17,181 bases of DNA from an uncultured Dysgonomonas sp. (lineage in GTDB: Bacteria; Bacteroidota; Bacteroidia; Bacteroidales; Dysgonomonadaceae). The stretch spans positions 1-17,181 of the forward strand of contig CALYRA010000003.1 of the NCBI GenBank assembly GCA_945292135.1, written 5' to 3'. The translations under genes and the position numbers were made by a program. Of this stretch, positions 1 to 4,245 are shown in pieces; position 1 is the first letter of the stretch; each line of letters starts with the position of its first letter. Below the pieces are notes generated by a model, which ran no database searches, had not been told where the DNA came from, and saw nothing but the letters and a program-made list of their open reading frames with translations.

Positions 1-147
1 GATTTAGCACAAGAAAAGTGCTGGGATTGGAAGCCAGAAATAGCCTGGACGAGTAACGAAATAGAATTTATCTGGTTTGACCGTAAAGGGTTAACCGAAT
101 TTATAAAAGCAATTATCGAATCAGAAAAATTAAAAAACGAGAAATAA
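1..147 (+). CDS. C-terminal part of a small FIWF-motif protein (partial)
   Basis: The reading frame is open from the first base and ends with TAA at 145-147, giving the last 48 residues of a protein whose start lies left of the window. I do not recognise the family. The C-terminal half reads NEIEFIWFDRKGLTEFIKAI, which resembles the C-terminal half of the 58-aa protein at 2767-2943 (NRITFIWFTPKQLKQLINTI): both share I-x-FIWF, then K-x-L and two Ile at the same spacing. I infer that they are paralogs within the element. The next gene starts 1 bp after the stop, so the two are probably co-transcribed and translationally coupled. Confidence 0.6.
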   Translation, partial: DLAQEKCWDWKPEIAWTSNEIEFIWFDRKGLTEFIKAIIESEKLKNEK

Positions 148-148
148 G

Positions 149-622
149 ATGGAAGATATAGTACTAGAAACTATAATGTTTCAAAGACCGCCCGAATGGG
201 GCAGAAGGGTTATTAGGCGAGGTGATGAGGTATTGCTACAAACAACTGATGATGGGGGAGTAACGTGGATTGATGCACCCATACCAGAAATGAAATTAAT
301 AATACCAGCCAGCCCGAAAACATTAAAATCAACATCAACCGATACAAATAAATATTCGGAAATATCTTTTTATTTGAGAGAGTCCGCAGCAGCGCAAAAA
401 ACAAAAACCTCCATACCTACTAATACGCAAATAGATCCCGTATCTTTTAAACCTGAAATATTAGACGCTATAAATTCAGGCAATCTACTGACTTTTAAAG
501 AAGAAGAAAAAGAAGGTCAGAACATCGAAACTGTAACTTTTTTAGGGGTTTATAGCTTTGTTGGGTTATATTCTGGTTCTATATGGCGAGATAGCAAAAA
601 TTATTTACGCATAGTTCCTTAA
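149..622 (+). CDS. Hypothetical protein, 157 aa
   Basis: I do not recognise this protein. It has no signal peptide or membrane segment. The first 50 residues are rich in Arg, Trp and acidic residues (PPEWGRRVIRRGDE near residues 14-27), followed by a Ser/Thr/Lys-rich stretch around residues 55-95 that may be a linker, and a C-terminal half with beta-type hydrophobic patches (VTFLGVYSFVGLYSG near residues 128-142). The start at 149 sits 1 bp after the previous stop. An ATG at residue 9 (173) is a possible alternative. A terminator-like hairpin 29 bp after the stop suggests it is the last gene of its transcript. Confidence 0.6.
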   Translation: MEDIVLETIMFQRPPEWGRRVIRRGDEVLLQTTDDGGVTWIDAPIPEMKLIIPASPKTLKSTSTDTNKYSEISFYLRESAAAQKTKTSIPTNTQIDPVSFKPEILDAINSGNLLTFKEEEKEGQNIETVTFLGVYSFVGLYSGSIWRDSKNYLRIVP

Positions 623-650
623 TCTTTCATTCTGAGTTAGTTTGCAAAGG

Positions 651-678
651 GTGCTTACTGTAATAGTAGGCACTTTTT
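651..678 (+). terminator. Intrinsic terminator after the 157-aa gene
   Basis: A 9-bp stem (GTGCTTACT with AGTAGGCAC, one G-T wobble) encloses a 5-nt loop and is followed directly by five T. It ends the rightward transcript that begins left of the window. Confidence 0.75.
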
Positions 679-773
679 GTATAGGTAGGCTCGCAAGACC
701 TTTAGTCAGACGGTCGATTTTAGCAACTGATTTTTTAGTAGCCAATTAGATAAATTGCTGATATAAACAGAGC

Positions 774-890
774 ATCCAATTTTGGATTGAGGTATTATCC
801 GTCCCCACAAGTGGGGGTATTTTCTCAACTTGCTGGGAAGCCGTTGTACCTTCCCGCAATAGATATTCTTTCGGACTTCTGAAGTCCGAA
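774..890. repeat. Cluster of four inverted repeats in a gene-free stretch
   Basis: The 270 bp between the two converging transcripts (622 and 892) hold no plausible gene but four closely spaced inverted repeats beyond the terminator. They are ATCCAA-TT-TTGGAT at 774-787; CCCCAC-AA-GTGGGG at 803-816, followed by GTATTTT; TTGC-T-GGGAAG, a 9-nt loop, then CTTCCC-GCAA at 830-859; and TTCGGACTTC-T-GAAGTCCGAA at 870-890. Only the second is followed by T residues, on the plus strand, so not all can be simple terminators. A structured RNA, a single-strand origin or a transfer origin are possible, and nothing in the sequence chooses between them. Confidence 0.6.
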
Positions 891-891
891 T

Positions 892-987
892 CTAACTAAC
901 ACACGCCTTAACGATTAGGATTATCAGCACTATTACTACTAAGGTTTTCCATGCGCCTGCTAAAAAGGTTTTGATTAAATTATTCAT
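892..987 (-). CDS. 31-aa single-pass membrane peptide overlapping the 131-aa gene
   Basis: A short frame starts with ATG at 987-985, inside the last codons of the 131-aa gene (8-nt overlap, ATGAATAA), and ends with TAG at 894-892. It encodes 31 residues: a polar start (MNNLIKTF), LAGAWK, then the unbroken hydrophobic run TLVVIVLIILIV (residues 15-26), then KACVS. The Lys residues at 6, 14 and 27 frame a membrane helix. Size and layout resemble small membrane toxins of type I systems, phage holin-like or stress peptides, but no specific family can be assigned. The overlap implies translational coupling to the upstream gene. A 21-bp inverted repeat begins 1 bp after the stop. It is too short for usual gene calling, so the evidence is the overlap plus the amphipathic design. 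Confidence 0.55.
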   Translation of the reverse strand: MNNLIKTFLAGAWKTLVVIVLIILIVKACVS

Positions 988-1375
988 GGTCGTAAATATC
1001 TCCAAATTTTGTTTCAATAAAGATCACATGAAAAATAATATCATTTTGAATACCAAGAAAAGGAAGTTTTCCATTCGCTCTAAATGCCATTAAGTGGCTA
1101 ACATCAGGTGTAACGAATGAAGGTAAAGGCTGTTTTATATTTGTCTTTGCAATCTTCTCCATCCCAAAACCATGTCTTTGAGAATTTCTAATTTCTGCCC
1201 ACCCTAAAGTAGATAATTTTTGAAGTCGTTGTAAAAAATTATAAAACATACTTGCATTGCTACACCGATCAATAGATACATCTTGCAAATATTTAAAGCA
1301 AAAAACGGGATAATCTATCCCGTCTAATTTACCTTTTTCTATGTTTAGGTTTTTTTTAGGTTTCTTTATCCCCAT
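980..1375 (-). CDS. Unknown 131-aa protein, candidate toxin partner of the Panacea protein
   Basis: This gene starts 8 bp after the stop of the Panacea gene and is surely in the same transcript. I do not recognise a named family. It is soluble, with a basic N-terminus (GIKKPKKNLNIEKGK), a middle segment rich in aromatic residues and Leu (MFYNFLQRLQKLSTLGW), and a conspicuous tail in which FRANGKLPFLG is followed by FHVIFIETKFGDIYDHE. The tail suggests a beta hairpin followed by a strand ending in acidic and His residues, loosely like the ends of RelE/BrnT-fold toxins. That likeness is by eye only. Panacea-domain proteins are known to neutralise many different partners encoded next to them, so by position this is the candidate toxin. 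The 31-aa membrane peptide overlaps its stop codon. Confidence 0.6.
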   Translation of the reverse strand: MGIKKPKKNLNIEKGKLDGIDYPVFCFKYLQDVSIDRCSNASMFYNFLQRLQKLSTLGWAEIRNSQRHGFGMEKIAKTNIKQPLPSFVTPDVSHLMAFRANGKLPFLGIQNDIIFHVIFIETKFGDIYDHE

Positions 1376-1383
1376 AATATTAT

Positions 1384-1821
1384 CTATTCTACACGTGTTT
1401 TAAAGAATTCTTCCAATGCTTTTTGCGAAATAATATTACCTATTCCTGTAGGTATATTTTTCCATGGGGCTTCCTGATGAGTTAAGTTCATCAATCCAAT
1501 TGCAGAATATTCACCATAGACATTGTAAACCTCATCAAAAAGCTTTTCTTCATCTTCTTCAAGTGCGATCACATCAGTATCTGGAGTTAAGCCCATATTT
1601 CCTGATGCTTTATATTTTTCATAAACAGAAGGAATGACAGGACCATACATCCAAGCCTCTATTTCTTCCTCAAATAATGGAGTTCCAAAATAAGCAAGAT
1701 GAAAGCCTTGCATGTAATACAGTAATTTTTGAAGCTTCATATTTGATACAAGCTCCCCACTATCGGATGCTGCTGCCTTTGATAGTATTTTATTTGCTAT
1801 TTCTTCTGCTTTGTATGCCAT
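1384..1821 (-). CDS. Panacea-domain (DUF4065, SocA/GepA-like) antitoxin-like protein
   Basis: The family is recognisable from its conserved core: NMKLQKLLYYMQGFHLAYFG (residues 27-46), PLFEEEIEAWMYGPVIPSVY (48-67) and, near the C-terminus, LTHQEAPWKN. The length, 145 aa, is typical. Proteins of this family include the SocA adaptor that delivers its partner to ClpXP, and the PanA antitoxins, which neutralise unrelated toxins encoded beside them. It is the first gene of a leftward unit with the 131-aa protein and the 31-aa peptide. Its promoter region (TATATTTG at 1859-1852) overlaps three tandem 10-bp repeats that could be an autoregulatory operator. The antitoxin role is inferred from family and position; an adaptor role is the alternative. 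Confidence 0.85.
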   Translation of the reverse strand: MAYKAEEIANKILSKAAASDSGELVSNMKLQKLLYYMQGFHLAYFGTPLFEEEIEAWMYGPVIPSVYEKYKASGNMGLTPDTDVIALEEDEEKLFDEVYNVYGEYSAIGLMNLTHQEAPWKNIPTGIGNIISQKALEEFFKTRVE

Positions 1822-1851
1822 AATAAAGGTTTTTAGGAGTGTAAATCACCA

Positions 1852-1882
1852 CAAATATAGATAAATATAGCTAAATATAATT
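1852..1882 (-). promoter_or_regulatory. Promoter -7 box overlapped by three 10-bp tandem repeats
   Basis: Upstream of the Panacea gene the minus strand reads TATATTTG (1859-1852), matching the Bacteroidota -7 consensus TAnnTTTG; no clear -33 TTG is seen. On the plus strand, three repeats AAATATAGAT (1853-1862), AAATATAGCT (1863-1872) and AAATATAATT (1873-1882) follow each other with a 10-bp period, so they face the same side of the helix and cover the promoter. This is the layout of an operator bound cooperatively by the product of the unit. Confidence 0.5.
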
Positions 1883-1906
1883 GTAATTACTAATAAATTA
1901 TATTAA

Positions 1907-2158
1907 TCATTCCTTCTTCTTAACCTCCAATTCTGTACCGCAATTCGGGCAACGAACGGTATTTTGCGTTGGTTGCACTTCATCGAATAGAGCCGATACG
2001 GGAACGTTTAATGCGTTCGCTATCTTTTGGAGGGTGTCTAAAGTCGGATTACCATTAATAGCACGGCTTAAACTTTCCTGTTTTATACCTAGTATTTCGG
2101 CTAGTTGGGTTATTGTAATGCCTTTTTCTTTGCAAACTTCTTTCACTCGTAAACTCAT
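1907..2158 (-). CDS. XRE-family HTH regulator with C-terminal CxxC tail, 83 aa
   Basis: Residues 1-60 form a complete Cro/C1-type helix-turn-helix: VKEVCKEKGITITQLAEILG, then KQESLSRAINGNPTLDTLQKIANALNVPVSALF. The last 16 residues (VRCPNCGTELEVKKKE) carry one CPNC pair, half of a zinc ribbon; metal binding would need a second pair from a dimer partner. It is divergent from the operon beginning at 2328, so it probably represses that operon and its own promoter (TATTTTTG at 2193-2186, minus strand). It lies 85 bp upstream of the Panacea unit in the same direction, with a separate promoter between. It acts in the cytoplasm as a DNA-binding protein. Confidence is high for the fold and moderate for the role. 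Confidence 0.85.
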   Translation of the reverse strand: MSLRVKEVCKEKGITITQLAEILGIKQESLSRAINGNPTLDTLQKIANALNVPVSALFDEVQPTQNTVRCPNCGTELEVKKKE

Positions 2159-2185
2159 CTTGCTATGATATTATATGTTATACTA

Positions 2186-2296
2186 CAAAAATAGACAATA
2201 TTTCATTAAAGTATCATACTATCTAAATAAAAATAACTCATGATGTAATATTTAACATTTATTATTTACTTTTTATGATATTAAAATCTATATTTG
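2186..2296. promoter_or_regulatory. Divergent promoter and operator region
   Basis: Between the XRE gene and the rightward operon are a minus-strand -7 box TATTTTTG (2193-2186) and a plus-strand -7 box TATATTTG (2289-2296), 32 bp before the ATG at 2328. Between them lies the palindrome AGTAT-C-ATACT (2210-2220), and a related half-site GTTATACTAC lies at 2178-2187. These are candidate operators for the 83-aa repressor. No convincing -33 TTG is present for either promoter. Confidence 0.5.
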
Positions 2297-2327
2297 CATA
2301 ACGATTATAACACAAGGCATCATTTAC

Positions 2328-2717
2328 ATGAATACCAAATACAACAAATCAAAGATAATGAAACTTGCTCACCACCTGAGAAAGCTAGTGGAGCTTACAC
2401 AGGAGATTAACCAATTAAAATATAAACTAATGGAAATATTTAACGAACAATTTTACGAAGAAATAAAAAGAGCTGTTAAGGATGGTATAATAGAAGGCTT
2501 CAAGGAAGCAAGATCAAAAAGAGTTAAACGAGATAACCTTGATCTTATAACAACAAATGAAGCTTTTAAAATTGTATCAAAAGCACGATTCTATGAATTA
2601 ATCACTCATGCAGGATTAGAAAGAGTGCAAAAAGGAAGTGCTTCAAATTCTCCCAAATATGTGTCTAAAGCGCAGTTAATCAGATTGAATAATACCTATA
2701 AACAACCCACAGCCTAA
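2328..2717 (+). CDS. Hypothetical protein with probable C-terminal DNA-binding domain, 129 aa
   Basis: The N-terminal half (about residues 8-70) is predicted helical with heptad-like Leu/Ile spacing (AHHLRKLVELTQEINQLKYK), likely a coiled coil, and ends in a basic stretch EARSKRVKRDN. The C-terminal half, LITTNEAFKIVSKARFYELI, then a basic turn and PKYVSKAQLIRL, has the look of the HTH_17/excisionase-type winged helix (TTNEA as helix 1, YVSKAQL as the wing strand). It is the first gene of the rightward operon divergent from the XRE repressor, with a -7 box TATATTTG 32 bp upstream. A dimeric DNA-binding accessory protein is my inference; no named family is recognised. Confidence 0.65.
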   Translation: MNTKYNKSKIMKLAHHLRKLVELTQEINQLKYKLMEIFNEQFYEEIKRAVKDGIIEGFKEARSKRVKRDNLDLITTNEAFKIVSKARFYELITHAGLERVQKGSASNSPKYVSKAQLIRLNNTYKQPTA

Positions 2718-2766
2718 CACACTGTAGGTCGAAAAACAAATTATAAACATTTTAAATATTTAGATT

Positions 2767-2943
2767 ATGGAAAAAATTCAACAGCCCCAAATTCAGAAAT
2801 CAGAAATCGACAAACTATTTAAAGTCGCACTAGGTATTTGTACGGATTACCGAACAAAACATTATAATGACAACAGAATTACTTTTATTTGGTTCACACC
2901 AAAGCAGTTAAAACAACTAATAAACACAATAAAAACAACATGA
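2767..2943 (+). CDS. Small FIWF-motif protein, 58 aa
   Basis: ATG at 2767 opens a frame ending in TGA at 2941-2943. The product has a Gln-rich start (MEKIQQPQIQKSEIDKL), CTDYRTKHYN near residues 25-34 and the tail NRITFIWFTPKQLKQLINTI. The tail resembles that of the partial protein at 1-147, so both probably belong to one unnamed family, present twice in this element. The gene ends with ATGA: the next gene starts at 2940, overlapping by 4 nt. It lies 49 bp downstream of the 129-aa gene in the same direction. The paralogy and the ATGA overlap are the support for this being a real gene. Function unknown. Confidence 0.65.
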   Translation: MEKIQQPQIQKSEIDKLFKVALGICTDYRTKHYNDNRITFIWFTPKQLKQLINTIKTT

Positions 2944-3224
2944 TGAATCCACGTACAATAGAACAGACAGCCGAATACGATATTATTCAGGCAGATTATA
3001 ACAATACCATCCAGACGTTCAGAAGATGGCATACGGGCTTAATAGAGGTCAAATTCGGGCATGATTGGGCAGTTGCAAACGGATATATAAGTATTGCAGA
3101 TATGCTCCGTAAACAGCCACAAATCCGATATCAGATAAATATGTATTGTGATGGCATTATACCTGAATGGATAGCTATTATAGATGGTGAGTTCATGATA
3201 AAAACGAATATGCAAGCAAACTGA
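2940..3224 (+). CDS. Hypothetical protein, 94 aa
   Basis: Unknown protein, soluble and with no signal peptide, containing FRRWHTGLIEVKFGHDWAVA (about residues 27-46) and a C-terminal beta-rich part ending IPEWIAIIDGEFMIKTN. I place the start at ATG 2940 (a second ATG follows at 2943) because it gives a 4-nt ATGA overlap with the preceding 58-aa gene. The frame extends further upstream only through a TTG inside that gene. It is the last gene of the operon: a 16-bp sequence repeated at 3885 begins in its stop codon, and a terminator hairpin lies at 3262-3300. Confidence 0.65.
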   Translation: MMNPRTIEQTAEYDIIQADYNNTIQTFRRWHTGLIEVKFGHDWAVANGYISIADMLRKQPQIRYQINMYCDGIIPEWIAIIDGEFMIKTNMQAN

Positions 3225-3239
3225 ACCGTTCCAACCAAA
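3224..3239 (+). repeat. 16-bp direct repeat, copy 1
   Basis: AACCGTTCCAACCAAA begins on the last base of the stop codon of the 94-aa gene. An exact second copy lies at 3885-3900. The pair flanks the terminator and the 131-aa XRE regulator gene. Confidence 0.85.
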
Positions 3240-3261
3240 CGATAACTTTTCTTTTTTATTT

Positions 3262-3300
3262 AAGCCGTCTTACTTTCGATAGTAGGGCGGTTTATTTATT
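3262..3300 (+). terminator. Terminator between converging transcripts
   Basis: A 13-bp imperfect stem (AAGCCGTCTTACT, a 6-nt loop, then AGTAGGGCGGTTT, with three wobble pairs) is followed by TATTTATTT. It sits between the converging 94-aa gene and the XRE gene on the opposite strand. The plus-strand T tract is the better match, and A residues before the stem could let it work both ways. Confidence 0.65.
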
Positions 3301-3303
3301 TGG

Positions 3304-3699
3304 CTATTTCTTTACTTTCTTATTTTTAGCCTTTAACCTCGCTATGGTTTTTTCTTGTTTTTCAATGGTTTGCTTTAAAGATTCTATTTCTTTTTGCATG
3401 GCAAGGTGTTCTTTCCAGTCACGGTGTAATTCTTCCAAATTTAAATAAGATTCATATAAATATACCCTTCTATATGATTTTTGATACACCGTGTCGCTTG
3501 CTGGCTCAATTACCCCTGTCAACAAACAGCGTAAATCTATTTCAGGATAATATTTAGCTATCAAACTTAGTTTTTCAAAAGAAATACCATCACGCATGGC
3601 ACTGATATAGCCACTCGACACTTTCAACCTTCTGCAAAAATCAGATTGCCTAATTTCATGAAGTTCAAGCATTTTTTTTAATCTTTCTTTAATTTCCAT
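3304..3699 (-). CDS. XRE-family regulator with C-terminal coiled coil, 131 aa
   Basis: Residues 3-50 form a Cro/C1-like helix-turn-helix (RLKKMLELHEIRQSDFCRRL, then KVSSGYISAMRDGISFEKLSLIAKYYP). Residues 90-131 are a Lys/Glu-rich coiled coil (LAMQKEIESLKQTIEKQEKT, then IARLKAKNKKVKK), suggesting a dimer. This arrangement is common among regulators of Bacteroidota prophages and conjugative elements. It is transcribed toward the left, away from the replication operon that starts at 4045, so it may repress that operon. Its own -7 box is TATCTTTG (3751-3744), and a perfect palindrome at 3708-3721 lies in the leader. Exact 16-bp direct repeats flank the gene (3224 and 3885). Confidence 0.85.
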   Translation of the reverse strand: MEIKERLKKMLELHEIRQSDFCRRLKVSSGYISAMRDGISFEKLSLIAKYYPEIDLRCLLTGVIEPASDTVYQKSYRRVYLYESYLNLEELHRDWKEHLAMQKEIESLKQTIEKQEKTIARLKAKNKKVKK

Positions 3700-3707
3700 G
3701 ATTGAAA

Positions 3708-3751
3708 ATATTTTAAAATATAGCAGTGCTGCGTACTTGGTTGCAAAGATA
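3708..3751 (-). promoter_or_regulatory. Promoter and palindromic operator of the coiled-coil XRE gene
   Basis: On the minus strand, TATCTTTG (3751-3744) matches TAnnTTTG exactly. Between it and the ATG at 3699 is the perfect 14-bp palindrome ATATTTTAAAATAT (3708-3721), and next to that GCAG-TG-CTGC (3723-3732). Both are candidate sites for autorepression. No clear -33 TTG is seen. Confidence 0.6.
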
Positions 3752-3854
3752 AAAAAGAATGTTATATATTTACCGCTTAAAATAATGAAATATAGTGCAG
3801 TTTGTGGAAATAAAAGATTTTTGTATATTTATATAATGTCGTTTAAGGGTAAAC

Positions 3855-3936
3855 GAAAACGGTTGCACACTCGCCAAAGTTCACAACCGTTCCAACCAAA
3901 AACAAATAACCCGTCTGTGTGACTGAGGTTATATGT
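3855..3936 (-). ncRNA. Candidate short antisense RNA upstream of the replication operon
   Basis: The 345 bp between 3699 and 4045 hold no convincing gene. On the minus strand there is a good promoter, with TTG at 3973-3971 (and TTTG at 3970-3967) and TATATTTG at 3949-3942. About 50 bp downstream is a perfect 8-bp inverted repeat, AACGGTTG with CAACCGTT (arms 3884-3891 and 3858-3865, 18-nt loop), followed on that strand by TTCGTTT. Together they would make an RNA of roughly 80 nt. It would be antisense to the leader of the replication genes if those are transcribed from upstream. The 5' boundary is estimated from the promoter, and the terminator is weak because of its large loop. Confidence 0.4.
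3885..3900 (+). repeat. 16-bp direct repeat, copy 2
   Basis: Exact copy of the 16-bp sequence at 3224-3239. This copy includes the right arm of the inverted repeat of the candidate antisense RNA, so that RNA would be perfectly complementary over 16 nt to the plus-strand transcript at copy 1. Confidence 0.85.
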
Positions 3937-4044
3937 TATTGCAAATATAATGATTATAAAGTATATCAAACAATTATAGTCGTTAATATTTTCAAAGCAT
4001 ATAAATGCCCTCCTTTGCCATACAGGCACATCCGTATTTAATAA

Positions 4045-4245
4045 ATGGATAAACAAACTAAATTTCTGACAGTCGAAGAAGCTGCAAGTAAGTACCGTGT
4101 AGACAGATCAACGCTATTCCGTTGGAGGCAAAGTGGGAAAATTTCATCAATAAAAATCAGCCGTAAAAAAGTGCTGTTTGATGAGCAAAAATTAGCCAAT
4201 GAACTAGAAGTACTAACAGGAAAACTACAAACACTAACAGCATGA
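4045..4245 (+). CDS. HTH_17 / excisionase-type DNA-binding protein, 66 aa
   Basis: The product reads FLTVEEAASKYRVDRSTLFR, then WRQSGKISSIKISRKKVLFD. This is the standard helix-turn-helix_17 (MerR/Xis-like) domain: TVEEAA helix, VDRSTLFRW recognition helix, and a short beta wing ending in the VLFDEQKLANEL helix. Such small proteins act as excisionases or as accessory factors for element replication. The stop overlaps the start of the helicase gene by 4 nt (ATGA), indicating tight coupling. This favours a replication accessory role over excision, although both are possible. No convincing TAnnTTTG promoter was found just upstream. Confidence 0.8.
   Translation: MDKQTKFLTVEEAASKYRVDRSTLFRWRQSGKISSIKISRKKVLFDEQKLANELEVLTGKLQTLTA

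Noticed and set aside
803..816. Second intrinsic terminator for the 157-aa gene
   Set aside because: The stem CCCCAC/GTGGGG is followed by GTATTTT, so it could terminate weakly, but a better terminator lies 150 bp upstream and the stem sits in a cluster of similar repeats; I kept it only as part of that cluster.
2889..2939. Upstream extension of the 94-aa gene from a TTG start at 2889
   Set aside because: The extension lies wholly inside the 58-aa gene in another frame, while ATG 2940 gives a neat 4-nt ATGA overlap.
3698..4056. Frames of 74 aa (plus) and 75 aa (minus) in the region before the replication operon
   Set aside because: Composition is not protein-like, neither matches a known family, and the region is better explained by promoters, repeats and a possible short RNA.
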